Positions 1 to 8,438 of a DNA stretch of 64,000 nt are shown one piece after another. The notes below the pieces were generated by a model. The model made no database searches, was not told the origin of the DNA, and was given only the letters and a program-made list of their open reading frames with translations. Within the stretch, counting starts at the first letter, position 1; every line of letters starts with the position of its first letter. A program made the position numbers and the translations under genes. This DNA is from Solidesulfovibrio carbinoliphilus subsp. oakridgensis (GTDB lineage: Bacteria > Desulfobacterota > Desulfovibrionia > Desulfovibrionales > Desulfovibrionaceae), in assembly GCF_000177215.2 (NCBI RefSeq), contig NZ_CM001368.1, positions 124,001 through 188,000 of the forward strand. Direction: 5' to 3'.

Positions 1-212
1 TGGGATCGACCCTTTCCCTCAGCCGCATCGGTTCCGTGGCCAGCGGCGACAGCGCCGACCGGTATTACCTGACCGCGGAAATGCGCTACCAGCTGCCGAA
101 GGACGCCTCGGTCAAGCTCTACTACCAGTACAAACGCAACGAGGCCGCAAGCAGCGGGGAATCCTCCTACAACGTGAACATCATCGGCCTGGCCCTCAGC
201 AAGTCGTTTTGA
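1..212 (+). CDS. C-terminal fragment of an outer-membrane beta-barrel protein
   Basis: Only the last 69 codons are in the window, in frame from base 3 to the TGA at 210-212. The fragment shows alternating polar/hydrophobic strands rich in Tyr (RYYLTAEMRYQL, VKLYYQYKR, YNVNIIGLALSKSF) and ends in Phe, as expected for the BAM recognition signal of an outer-membrane barrel. It lies 7 bp before the PEP-CTERM-type deacetylase, so it is probably the locus-associated outer-membrane protein that accompanies exosortase-type exopolysaccharide clusters. That assignment is inferred from position. The barrel fold itself is supported by strand pattern and C-terminus. Confidence 0.7.
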   Translation, partial: GSTLSLSRIGSVASGDSADRYYLTAEMRYQLPKDASVKLYYQYKRNEAASSGESSYNVNIIGLALSKSF

Positions 213-219
213 GGCCGCC

Positions 220-1131
220 ATGCCGCAAGAGAGCCGCAATGCCCTGACCGTGGACGTGGAAGACTACTTCCACGTCAGCGCCTTCGAAGGCGTCATCCGG
301 CCGGGGCAGTGGGGCGGGTTCGATTGCCGGGTGGCGGCCAATACCCGCCGCATCCTCGCTCTCTTTGACGAATACGATCTTACGGCCACGTTTTTCGTCC
401 TCGGCTGGGTGGCCAGGCGCCATCCGGACCTGGTACGGGACATCGCGGCCGCCGGCCACGAGATCGCCTGTCATGGGTTCGGCCACAAGCGCATCCGCTT
501 CCAGACGCCCAAGGCCTTTCGCCGCGACGTGGCCGCGTCCAAGGCCCTGCTGGAAGACATCGCCGGCCGGCCGGTCCTCGGCTACCGGGCACCGAGCTAT
601 TCCATCACGCCCGAGACCGCCTGGGCCCTGGACGTCCTGATCGAGGAAGGATTCGCCTACGATTCGAGCATCTTTCCCATCGTCCACGATCTGTACGGCT
701 TTCCCGGGGCCTCGCCGCATCCCCACCGCATCCGGCGTCCGGCCGGGGAGATCCTGGAATTTCCTCCCACCACCCTGCGCCTGCGCCTCCTTGGCCGGTC
801 GCTGGCCCTGCCCATTTCCGGCGGCGGCTATCTGCGCCTTTTCCCGGCCTGTTTTTTGCGGTGGGGCCTGGCCCGCGTCAACCGCCGCGAAGGCCAGCCG
901 TGCGTCCTTTACTTCCACCCCTGGGAGATCGATCCCGGCCAGCCCCGGATACCCGCCTGCCTGAAATCCCGGTTTCGCCACTACCTCAACCTGGACAAGA
1001 CGGAAGACCGGCTGCGCACCCTGTTCGAGGGACTTTCTTTCGGGCCCATGGGCCTCCTGCTGGCCGGCCTCGGTCCGCTGCCGGCCATTTCCCTGGACCA
1101 ATCCCCAACACCCGCCCGCATGGAGCGGTGA
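220..1131 (+). CDS. Polysaccharide deacetylase, PEP-CTERM/exosortase locus type
   Basis: 303 aa NodB-fold deacetylase with no signal peptide. It opens with LTVDVEDYFHVSAFE (residues 9-23), the hallmark start of the PEP-CTERM-locus deacetylase subfamily, where D12 and the DVED acids form the metal/base motif. Further NodB motifs are ATFFVLGW, the metal histidines H85 and H89 (CHGFGHK) and YRAPSYS at about 122-128. The C-terminal part matches the DUF3473 extension, with YFHPWEID. It would remove acetyl groups from amino sugars of the exopolysaccharide or its lipid-linked precursor. It starts 7 bp after the barrel gene, so it is probably cotranscribed with it. Identity to the subfamily is strong; the substrate is unknown. 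Confidence 0.9.
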   Translation: MPQESRNALTVDVEDYFHVSAFEGVIRPGQWGGFDCRVAANTRRILALFDEYDLTATFFVLGWVARRHPDLVRDIAAAGHEIACHGFGHKRIRFQTPKAFRRDVAASKALLEDIAGRPVLGYRAPSYSITPETAWALDVLIEEGFAYDSSIFPIVHDLYGFPGASPHPHRIRRPAGEILEFPPTTLRLRLLGRSLALPISGGGYLRLFPACFLRWGLARVNRREGQPCVLYFHPWEIDPGQPRIPACLKSRFRHYLNLDKTEDRLRTLFEGLSFGPMGLLLAGLGPLPAISLDQSPTPARMER

Positions 1132-1168
1132 ACCGCATCCCTGCGTGGAGGCGGCCAGGACGGAGCTC

Positions 1169-2578
1169 ATGGGCATCAATACGCTGCTTGGAATTTTCGG
1201 CTACGCCACCTTCAGCCAGCCCTGGATCATGACCCTGCTGTTCGTGGCCTTCTACCTGGTGCTCGGCCTGCTCGCCCTGACACGGCCCGTGGCCGCCATG
1301 GTCCTTTATTTCGGCACCTCCATCATGAACCCCCAGGCGAGCTACCCCTTTCTCATGAATATCCCCCTGGCCAAGATCGCGGCCGGGGTGGGGCTTCTGG
1401 CCTGTCTGATCAATTTCAACAAGATCTCCGTGCGGGTGCCGCTGGCGCTTTTCCCCATGGTCGCCTTCCTGGTCACGGTTGTGGTCAGCGCCTCCTCGGC
1501 CCTGCGGCCGGAACTGGCGGACCAGCGTTTCGAGGAATTCCTCAAGGTGGGGCTGATGACGTTCCTGACGGTCTGGGCCGTCACCACCCGCCGGGACTAC
1601 ACCTTCTTTTTCTGGGGCATCCTCGGCAGCGTGTCCTACGATGTCCTCAAAAACCTGGTGGAGACCCAGACCAAGGAGGCCTGGGTTTCCGTCAGCGGCG
1701 TGGCCGGCTGGATCAGCGATTCCAATGACTGGGCCCTGGCCCTGGCCATGGGCATGCCGCTTTTCTACACCGCCCTGGCCCTCAACTGGGACCGGGGATG
1801 GAAGGCCCGGACCGTGTTCGGCCTGGCCGCCATCGGCGCGCTGTTGACCCTGACCCTGACCTCGTCCCGGGGCGGTTTTCTGGCCGCGGTCGTCTCCGGC
1901 GGGGTATTCCTGCTCATGGACCGCAAGCCCTGGCGGTCCGTGCTGGTCGGGGGCCTGATCGCGGTGGTGGTCTCCTTTTACATGCCCACATCCTACGTCG
2001 ACAAGGTGCAGACCATTTTCGGCCTCGGCGGAACGGCGGAATCGGCCTGGGAGAAGCAGATGGACGAGGACCAGGAGTACACCGGCGCGGAGCGGGTGTT
2101 CTACTGGAGGATCGCCTACGAGATCATGTTGGAGCATCCCCTGACCGGCGTGGGATGGGGAAATTTCATCAAGGAATTCGAACGCCGGGAAAACCTGGCC
2201 GAAGGCGTGGTGGCCCACAGCACCTGGTTTCAGGTCGGCTCGGAAGCGGGGGTCATAAGCCTCTCCACCTATGTCCTCATGATCCTTTGCGCCCTGGCTT
2301 CGGCCTTTCGGACCTGGTGGCGCGCCCGCAGGGGCGGGGACCGCTGGCGGGAGTGGCAGGCCCGGGCCGTCTTTTGCGGGGTGGTCGCCTTTTGCATCGG
2401 CGCGACGTTTCTGAGCCGGGAAAACTCCGAATTCCTGTTCATCTACCTGGCCATGTCGGCCATCCTGGCCCGGCTGGCGCCCCAGGAGCAGGCCGTGGCC
2501 GTGGTCAAGGCCGGCCGGTCCGTGGCCGGGGGCCTGCTCCCCCGGCCACGGGCGGCCAAAAAGGAGAGCCTGGCATGA
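1169..2578 (+). CDS. O-antigen ligase-like membrane protein (exosortase-associated putative O-glycosylation ligase)
   Basis: About 469 aa with roughly ten hydrophobic segments and a large periplasmic loop containing YTGAERVFYWRIAY and HPLTGVGWGNF, the WzyE/WaaL-type ligase or polymerase signature. It resembles the ligase family found in exosortase-A clusters, which is thought to transfer or polymerise lipid-linked glycan at the periplasmic face. The ATG at 1169 follows an AGGACGGAG ribosome site; an in-frame GTG at 1145 is possible but has no better site. Its stop overlaps the next start by 4 bp (ATGA). It may act as polymerase or ligase for the glycan made by the downstream enzymes. Confidence 0.82.
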   Translation: MGINTLLGIFGYATFSQPWIMTLLFVAFYLVLGLLALTRPVAAMVLYFGTSIMNPQASYPFLMNIPLAKIAAGVGLLACLINFNKISVRVPLALFPMVAFLVTVVVSASSALRPELADQRFEEFLKVGLMTFLTVWAVTTRRDYTFFFWGILGSVSYDVLKNLVETQTKEAWVSVSGVAGWISDSNDWALALAMGMPLFYTALALNWDRGWKARTVFGLAAIGALLTLTLTSSRGGFLAAVVSGGVFLLMDRKPWRSVLVGGLIAVVVSFYMPTSYVDKVQTIFGLGGTAESAWEKQMDEDQEYTGAERVFYWRIAYEIMLEHPLTGVGWGNFIKEFERRENLAEGVVAHSTWFQVGSEAGVISLSTYVLMILCALASAFRTWWRARRGGDRWREWQARAVFCGVVAFCIGATFLSRENSEFLFIYLAMSAILARLAPQEQAVAVVKAGRSVAGGLLPRPRAAKKESLA

Positions 2579-3345
2579 TCGCGGAAGAACGCAAGATGCG
2601 CGAGCGGGCGTTTCACGACCGGCGGTTTGGCGTCGCGGACGGGTCGCGTCCGGTGCTCGAGACCGCCTACCGCCTGATGCTCCCCGCCAACCGGCGCTAC
2701 CACCAGGCCATGGAGGCTGTGCGTCCCCTTGGCCGGGTCCTCGACTACGGCTGCGGCAACGGCGACAACGCCCTGGTCTTTGCCCGGCGGGGCCTGGACA
2801 TCACCGGCATCGACATCTCCCGAAGCGGGGTGGAGCACGCCCGGGCCGAGGCGGCGCGGGTGGGGCTCGATACGGAGTTTCAGGTCATGGACGCCGAGGA
2901 CCTGGATTTTCCGGACAACACGTTTGCGGCCGTGTCCGGCAAGGGCATCCTGCACCACCTGAACCTCGATCGGGCGTTGTCCGAAATCGGCCGGGTCCTG
3001 ACGCCGGCCGGCCGGGCCGTCTTTATCGAGCCGCTCGGGCACAATCCCTTCATCAACTGGTACCGGCGCCGCACGCCCGAGGCCCGCACCCCGGACGAAC
3101 GGCCGCTTCGGGCCACGGACCTGGATCGGGTCCGGACCTATTTCCAGGACGTCAAGTTCACCTATTTCAACCTGACCACCCTCTGCGCCCTGCCGTTTGG
3201 CGACGGGGAAACGTTCGATACGGTCTTTTCCCTGTGCGGCCGGCTCGACGGCTGGCTTCTGGGTGCGTTCCCCTGGCTTGGCCGCTATTCCTGGGTGGTC
3301 TTCATGGACATGCGCGGCCCTGTCAAACCGTCCGGACGCCCGTGA
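2575..3345 (+). CDS. Class I SAM-dependent methyltransferase
   Basis: 256 aa. Motif I is VLDYGCGNGDNAL, followed by ITGIDIS (the acidic residue that binds ribose), then DAEDLDFPDNTF and GKGILHHL, giving a standard Methyltransf_11/25 core over residues 55-160. The ATG overlaps the preceding TGA (ATGA) and sits behind AAAGGAG. It probably methylates a sugar or sugar-linked group of the exopolysaccharide, since it lies between the ligase-like protein and a glycosyltransferase. The substrate cannot be read from the sequence. Confidence 0.85.
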   Translation: MIAEERKMRERAFHDRRFGVADGSRPVLETAYRLMLPANRRYHQAMEAVRPLGRVLDYGCGNGDNALVFARRGLDITGIDISRSGVEHARAEAARVGLDTEFQVMDAEDLDFPDNTFAAVSGKGILHHLNLDRALSEIGRVLTPAGRAVFIEPLGHNPFINWYRRRTPEARTPDERPLRATDLDRVRTYFQDVKFTYFNLTTLCALPFGDGETFDTVFSLCGRLDGWLLGAFPWLGRYSWVVFMDMRGPVKPSGRP

Positions 3346-3353
3346 CCCCTCCC

Positions 3354-4580
3354 ATGCGGATTCTTTTTTACTCCTCCCTCTATCCCACGGCCAAAAATCC
3401 CGTGCACGGCATTTTCGTGCGCGAACTGGCCCGGGAGGTGGCCCGGCTGGCCGAGGTCCGGGTGGTGGCCCCGGAAAACGGCCTTCGAAGCCTGCTGGCC
3501 CGTCCGGCCGGGACCGCCGGCCCCCCGAGGCCGGAAGCCCACGTGGACCGCTGCCGGTTCTGGACCGTGCCGAAACTGTTCAAGCACCTGGACGGCCGCC
3601 TCCTGGCCGCCTGGAGCCGGGGGGCCTTCGAGCGGGCGGCAGGCTTCGAACCGGATCTGGTCCACGCCCACTACGCCTATCCGGACGGCGCGGCGGCGGC
3701 CCGGCTCGCCGCCGGGGCCGGCCTGCCCCTGGTCGTCACCTGCCATGGTTCGGACATCCATGTCCTGGCCAGGGATCCGGCCCGGCGCGGGCCCATTGCC
3801 GCAGCCCTTGGCCAGGCCGCGGCCGTGGTCGCGGTCTCGCGGGATCTGGCCGGCCGGATCGCCGAACTTGGCGTCGATCCCGGGCGCATCCATCACATTC
3901 CCAATGGCGTGGACCTGTCCCGTTTTCCCCTGGCCGGGAAGGCCGCGGCCCGGCGAGCCCTCGGTCTTGCCGAGGACGGGCCCCTTCTTGTGGCCGTCGG
4001 CCGCCTGGAGCCGGTCAAGGGCTACGACCGGCTGCTGCGGGCCCTGGCCCTCCTTCCCGGCGTCCGGCTGGTCCTGGCCGGCGACGGCAGCCTGGGCCAG
4101 GCGCTTGCGCGTCTGGCCCGGGAATGCGGCATTTCCGGGCGCGTGCGTTTCGCCGGGGCCGTGCCCCACGAGGCCCTCGCCCCGTATTACCAGGCCGCCG
4201 ACGCCCTGGTCCTCGCCAGCCACAGCGAGGGCTGGCCGACCGTGATCCACGAGGGACTCGCCTGCGGCACGCCGGTGGTGGCCCCGGCCGTTGGCGGCAT
4301 TCCCGAGGCCCTGGCCGAACCCGGCCTCGGGGTCCTGGTCGCCTCGGCCGAACCCGCTCCCCTGGCCGAGGGCATCCGGCAGGCCTTGGCGCGGCCCTGG
4401 GACGCCGCCGCGCTTCGCCGGGCGGCCGAGGCCCATGGCTGGTCGGCCGTGGCCGGGCGGCACCTGGCGCTTTACGCCGAGGTCCTCGGCCTGTCCCCGT
4501 CCCCCGAAAAGGAGGTTTCCCCCCATGTCGCTGTTGCGCCGGATCCTGCTTGCGGTCCTCGGACCGCTTCTGCTCGTTGA
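3354..4580 (+). CDS. Glycosyltransferase family 4
   Basis: 408 aa GT-B fold enzyme. The N-terminal domain begins MRILFYSSLYPT and carries HAHYAYPDG and TCHGSDIH. The C-terminal donor domain has VAVGRLEPVKGYD and LVLAGDGS, and the E-x7-E region SEGWPTVIHEGL near residue 290. It is a cytoplasmic retaining transferase that adds one sugar during repeat-unit synthesis. The ATG at 3354 was chosen because the protein then starts like other GT4 enzymes; a GTG at 3342 is also in frame. The last 56 bp overlap the start of the next gene in another frame, so the extreme C-terminus past about residue 385 may be unimportant. Confidence 0.9.
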   Translation: MRILFYSSLYPTAKNPVHGIFVRELAREVARLAEVRVVAPENGLRSLLARPAGTAGPPRPEAHVDRCRFWTVPKLFKHLDGRLLAAWSRGAFERAAGFEPDLVHAHYAYPDGAAAARLAAGAGLPLVVTCHGSDIHVLARDPARRGPIAAALGQAAAVVAVSRDLAGRIAELGVDPGRIHHIPNGVDLSRFPLAGKAAARRALGLAEDGPLLVAVGRLEPVKGYDRLLRALALLPGVRLVLAGDGSLGQALARLARECGISGRVRFAGAVPHEALAPYYQAADALVLASHSEGWPTVIHEGLACGTPVVAPAVGGIPEALAEPGLGVLVASAEPAPLAEGIRQALARPWDAAALRRAAEAHGWSAVAGRHLALYAEVLGLSPSPEKEVSPHVAVAPDPACGPRTASAR

Positions 4581-5553
4581 GGCCGCCCTGGCCGCGGACA
4601 TCCAGATCCGGCCCACGGACGCGCCGGCCGGCCTGGAAGCCCGGCTTCGGTCCGTGCCGCCGGGCACGGTGCTTCGGATCGCCCCCGGCCTCTATCCGCA
4701 AGGCATCCAGCTCTCGGCACTGCGCGGCACCCCGGCCGCGCCCATCCGCATCACCGCCGACCCGGGCGGCGCCGGCATGGAGGGATGGCGGGACAAGAAG
4801 GCCAAGGCATTCGGCCATGGCGCGGGCATCCTGCTTGAGAAATCGAGCCACGTGGTCATCGAGGGCGTGACCATCGCCGGGTTCGAACGGGGCGTGACGC
4901 TCGGCAGCTGCCAGGACGTGACCATAAAGGACAGCACCATCACCGACGTGGTCAGCTACGGCATCATGTCCTACCGCAGCAACGGCACGACGATTGAGGG
5001 CAACACCATCGAGCGGGCCTCCAGCGAACACGGGATCTACATAAGCGACGTGGCCGCCAGGATCGTCATTACGAAAAACACCATCCGCGACACCCACATA
5101 AACGGCATCCACATCAACGGCGCCGTGGCCGGGCCGGTCATCTCCGGCAACCGGCTCGAGCGGACGGGTTCCTTTCCGACCAAGGAAGGCGGCGCCGGCC
5201 TGACGCTGATCGGCGGGACCACCGCACCCGTGGTCGAAGGCAACCGGTTCAGCCATATCCACGGCCAGGGCATCACCCTCGACGCCCCGAACGCGACGAT
5301 CACGGGCAACACCTTCGAGGCCTGCTCCTGGAGCGCCATCCTGGGCCTGCCCCACGGCACCAACCTGCGTATGACGGACAACGTCTTCAAGGACACGGGC
5401 GTCATCCCCCTCCAGTTCCCCCCCGGCATCCTCGGCTCGATCACCGCCTCCGGCAACCGGTACGCCGCCAACCAGCCCGTGTGCGAGGTCGGCGACGGAC
5501 AGCGGAAGCTTGGCCTCAAGGACTGGCAGGGGATGGGCAAGGATGTCCGCTGA
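4525..5553 (+). CDS. Secreted right-handed parallel beta-helix protein
   Basis: 342 aa. A Sec signal peptide (positively charged MSLLRR, hydrophobic core, cleavage near LAA) is followed by parallel beta-helix repeats from about residue 90 to 310, visible as recurring G-N-x-I/F rungs (IEGNTIERA, ISGNRLERT, VEGNRFSHI, ITGNTFEAC). The fold is shared by pectate lyases, mannuronan C5-epimerases (AlgG) and NosD/CASH proteins. It is therefore a periplasmic polysaccharide-modifying or -binding protein, and which reaction it carries out is not clear. The start follows AAAAGGAGGT. It overlaps the upstream glycosyltransferase by 56 bp and the next one by 11 bp. Confidence 0.82.
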   Translation: MSLLRRILLAVLGPLLLVEAALAADIQIRPTDAPAGLEARLRSVPPGTVLRIAPGLYPQGIQLSALRGTPAAPIRITADPGGAGMEGWRDKKAKAFGHGAGILLEKSSHVVIEGVTIAGFERGVTLGSCQDVTIKDSTITDVVSYGIMSYRSNGTTIEGNTIERASSEHGIYISDVAARIVITKNTIRDTHINGIHINGAVAGPVISGNRLERTGSFPTKEGGAGLTLIGGTTAPVVEGNRFSHIHGQGITLDAPNATITGNTFEACSWSAILGLPHGTNLRMTDNVFKDTGVIPLQFPPGILGSITASGNRYAANQPVCEVGDGQRKLGLKDWQGMGKDVR

Positions 5554-6703
5554 CACGGGAAGGCCCGTTGTCGTCTACCACCACCGCACCCAGGGCGTGG
5601 ACGCCCAGGGCATCCACGTCCGCGAGATGTGCCGGGCCTTTGCGAGGATCGGCTACCGGGTGGCCAAGGTGGCCCTCCATGCCGACGAACAGGTCGGCCG
5701 GGACAGCCGGCCGGGCCTTTTAAGCCGCCTGGTCTCCCGGCTGCCGCCCCTGGCCTACGAGCTGCTGGAACTGGGCTACAACCTGGTCGGCATTCCGAGG
5801 CTCTACCGGACCGTGCGCCGGGAGCGGCCGGCCTTTCTCTACGAACGCTATTGCCTGTCCAACCTGAGCGGGGTGGTGGTCTCCCGCCTGACGGGCGTGC
5901 CCCTGGTCCTGGAGGTCAATTCGCCCCTGGCCCGGGAGAAGGCCGCCCACGGCGGGCTGGCGTTTCCGCGCCTGGCCCAGGCCCTCGAGACCTGGATCGT
6001 CAACCACGCCGACCGGACGGTGGCGGTCTCGGAGGTGCTACGGCGGATGCTCGTGGAAAAGGGCGCCGACGCCGCAAGGATCACGGTCATGCACAACGGG
6101 GTCAATCCCGAGGATTTCGCCGGCCTGGAGATACGGGAACCGGCCGGCCGGGCCACGGTCCGGGTCGGGTTCACGGGCTGGTTTCGGCCGTGGCACGGGC
6201 TGGCGGAGATGGTCGCGGCCCTGGACGACCAGGGGCTTTTCGCCTCCGGCCTGGAGGTGGTCCTGGTCGGCGATGGGCCGGTGCGGCCGGAGCTTGAGCG
6301 GCTGGTACGGGAGCGGTCCCTGGAAGGGCGGGTGGCCATCACCGGCCCGGTCGACCGGGAGACGCTGGTCGGGCATCTGGCCGCCATGGACATCGCGGTC
6401 CAGCCGGCGGCCACGGCCTATGCCTCGCCCATGAAGCTTTTCGAATACCTGGCTGCCGGCAAGGCCGTGGTGGCCCCGGACCAGGACAACATCCGCGAGG
6501 TGGTCCGGGACGGAGTGGAGGCCGTGCTCTTTCCCCCGGGTGATTTTGCCGGTTTCGCCCGGCGGGTGGAGGAACTCGCCAAGGACCCTGGCCTGCGGCA
6601 ACGGCTCGGCGAGGCCGGCCGCCGGTCCATGGCCGCGGGCAGGCGGACCTGGGAGGAAAACGCCGCCCGGGTCGCGGCGCTGGTGGCCGCCCCCGCCGCC
6701 TGA
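5543..6703 (+). CDS. Glycosyltransferase family 4
   Basis: 386 aa. The N-terminal domain has HRTQGVDAQGIHVREM, the acceptor-side loop after strand 1, and FLYERYCLSNLSG. The donor domain shows VGFTGWFRPWHGL, LVGDGPVRPELE and the ASPMKLFEYLAAGKAVV stretch holding the C-terminal catalytic Glu. It resembles the EpsH-associated sugar transferases that recognise a nucleotide sugar with this ASP-KLFEY motif; the 17,518 gene product shares the same element and is likely a paralogue. The start ATG overlaps the beta-helix gene by 11 bp behind GGGCAAGG. This is the last gene of the first + strand run and is followed by a strong hairpin. Confidence 0.9.
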   Translation: MSADTGRPVVVYHHRTQGVDAQGIHVREMCRAFARIGYRVAKVALHADEQVGRDSRPGLLSRLVSRLPPLAYELLELGYNLVGIPRLYRTVRRERPAFLYERYCLSNLSGVVVSRLTGVPLVLEVNSPLAREKAAHGGLAFPRLAQALETWIVNHADRTVAVSEVLRRMLVEKGADAARITVMHNGVNPEDFAGLEIREPAGRATVRVGFTGWFRPWHGLAEMVAALDDQGLFASGLEVVLVGDGPVRPELERLVRERSLEGRVAITGPVDRETLVGHLAAMDIAVQPAATAYASPMKLFEYLAAGKAVVAPDQDNIREVVRDGVEAVLFPPGDFAGFARRVEELAKDPGLRQRLGEAGRRSMAAGRRTWEENAARVAALVAAPAA

Positions 6704-6759
6704 GCCATCGCCCGCCGTTCCCGTCTTCTCGTCTCCGCGCCTTTTGTATCCTCCGCAAA

Positions 6760-6802
6760 AAACGGGGCGGCGGAACCGGATACCGGTCCCGCCGCCCCGT
6801 TT
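6760..6802. terminator. Bidirectional hairpin terminator between convergent genes
   Basis: A 14-bp perfect stem (6760-6773 with 6789-6802) whose arms begin AAACGGGGCGG and end GCCCCGTTT. A second small stem, ACCGG/CCGGT, fills the loop. A-run and T-run flank both sides, so it can terminate the + strand glycosyltransferase transcript and the minus-strand epimerase transcript that converge here. Confidence 0.75.
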
Positions 6803-6821
6803 CGCCCGCCTCTCCGGAAAA

Positions 6822-7793
6822 TCAGTGGTCCGTCTTGCCGGCCAGCCGGCGCATCCCCTCCAGGGTCAGGGCCAGCCCCTGTTCCAGGGGCGTGCTCGGG
6901 ATCCAGCCGGCATGGCGCAGGAGCTTGGAATTCTCGGCCACGGAAAAGTGGATGTCGCCCTGGCGCACGGGGCTGAATTCCGGTTTCTTGGGCACGTGGG
7001 CCAGACGCAGGCTGAGGTCGGCCAGGTCCCGGATGGAGGAGCCCCGGCCGGTGCCCACGTTGAAGACGCCGGTCAGCGGTCCGCCGGGCAGGATCCCGGC
7101 CGCCGTCAGGAGGGCCCGCACCGCGTCGCCGAGAAACAGGAAGTCCCGCATCTGCGACCCGTCCCCGTGGATGACCGGGGAGAGCCCCTGCTCGGCCCTG
7201 GCCAGAAACTGCCGGACCACGCCGTCGTAGGGGCCGGGCTTGGCCCGGGTCGGCCCGTAGATGTTGAAAAAACGCAACGAGCAGCCGTAGCCGGATTTCT
7301 GGATGGCCGTCGACATCAGGTGTTTGGACAGCCCGTAGGGGCTCAGGGGGTCGCCGGCGTCCTCTTCCGTGGCCGGCCGGGACAGCGGCTTGCCGTATTC
7401 GGCGGCCGAACCGGCGAACACGAAGGCCCCGCACCGAAAGGCCCGGGCCAGGGTGTGCAGGGACAGCGAGGCGTCGTAATTGATCTCCATGGTCTCTGCG
7501 GCATGGTCCATGGAATAGGGGACGCTGATGATGGCCGCCAGGTGGAAGGTGGCCACGAGCGGGGCGTTTTCGGCCAGGAGTCCGGCCATGGAGGCCTTGT
7601 CCGTGATGGACCGCTCATGGAACTCGAAGGCCGGGTGGTCGTTGAAGTCCCGCATGTTCTCAGGCGCACCCGAGAAGAAGTTGTCCACGCCGACCACGGC
7701 ATAGCCCGCTTCGAGCAGCCGTTGGGTCAACTGGGAGCCCACATTTCCCGCACAACCGGTCACCAGGCATGTCGGCATCGTCTTTCGGGCCAT
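6822..7793 (-). CDS. NAD-dependent epimerase/dehydratase (extended SDR)
   Basis: 323 aa. Rossmann motif TGCAGNVGS at residues 13-20, D37 after the second strand (VVGVDNF), catalytic Tyr153 and Lys157 (SPYGLSK) and a Ser/Ala-Ala-Glu-Tyr (AGSAAEYGKP) before it. It is an UDP-glucose 4-epimerase/dTDP-dehydratase-like enzyme that would supply a nucleotide sugar for the flanking glycosyltransferases. It is read against the surrounding operons and is the only minus-strand gene in the first 34 kb. The ATG at 7793 follows GGGAGGAGCT; an internal ATG at 7778 lacks a comparable site. Exact sugar specificity is unknown. Confidence 0.88.
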   Translation of the reverse strand: MARKTMPTCLVTGCAGNVGSQLTQRLLEAGYAVVGVDNFFSGAPENMRDFNDHPAFEFHERSITDKASMAGLLAENAPLVATFHLAAIISVPYSMDHAAETMEINYDASLSLHTLARAFRCGAFVFAGSAAEYGKPLSRPATEEDAGDPLSPYGLSKHLMSTAIQKSGYGCSLRFFNIYGPTRAKPGPYDGVVRQFLARAEQGLSPVIHGDGSQMRDFLFLGDAVRALLTAAGILPGGPLTGVFNVGTGRGSSIRDLADLSLRLAHVPKKPEFSPVRQGDIHFSVAENSKLLRHAGWIPSTPLEQGLALTLEGMRRLAGKTDH

Positions 7794-8438
7794 AGCTCCT
7801 CCCTGTTGTAAACTCGTTGCACCGCCTTCCTTCCCGGCGCGCCGGAAAGCGCCTCGCGCGCTTCACTCCTTTTGGACCGCTCTTTTTCCCTCTATGCGGT
7901 CTGGCCGGAAGACGGTCCCTTCCTTTTTTCAATGCAGCGCCGTAATGCGCCACGCAGGTTAAGCAAGGGCCGTGCCTTGCAATGAATTCCATAACATCGC
8001 CAAATTCCATTGATAAATTTGACGTTGTGAAGACTGTTTCGATTGGTTCGTAGCATTCTCCGACAGATCTTGTCGAAGTTCCTTACATCGTGACGAGGAT
8101 CAGGCGTGGCTCATACCCGATGATGGGGGCTGCTCCGGTAGTGGAATGGGGGCAAGCCCCCATAGGAGGACTTCCCGTTTGCATGGAGAAATGGCGTTGC
8201 ATTTCAAAAAAACCATGGTATGGAAATAGTATATGAAAACCCCGGTCAATTTATCGCCTTGCTTGTGGATACAGGGATTCCGAGAAGATCGGCGTCGTCG
8301 GCCAGGGGCGGGGAGAGCCGGGCCCAAGCCGTCGCCGGGGGCGTTTGCCGGCCTGCCGCGGCGGGTCCAGGCGGCAAACCGTCCGGCCCCTGGGGGCACG
8401 CACGGCAGGGCCGCACCCCATCCGGGGGGAGGGCGGCG
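7794..8438. other. 645-bp divergent leader, no convincing gene
   Basis: This gap separates the divergent epimerase and the 17-gene operon. Bases about 7,920-8,270 are clearly more AT-rich than anything around them. Visible elements are an inverted repeat at 8146-8153/8156-8163 (ATGGGGGC, loop AA, GCCCCCAT), directly followed by AGGAGG (8164-8169); a GCAAGG/CCTTGC stem near 7965-7982; and a TTGACG at about 8029 without a good -10 at the right spacing. A 17-codon reading frame starting at 8182 could follow the AGGAGG, but the spacing is poor. It most likely holds the operon promoter(s) and a structured 5' leader. Confidence 0.5.

Noticed and set aside
8184-8201. Sigma-54-like TGG...TTGCA element before the 17-gene operon
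   Set aside because: The GG to GC spacing is two bases too long for a -24/-12 promoter.
8182-8235. 17-codon leader-peptide candidate after AGGAGG upstream of the 17-gene operon
   Set aside because: Spacing from AGGAGG to ATG is 12 nt, the peptide has no regulatory codon run, and another short frame overlaps it. Not supported enough to annotate.
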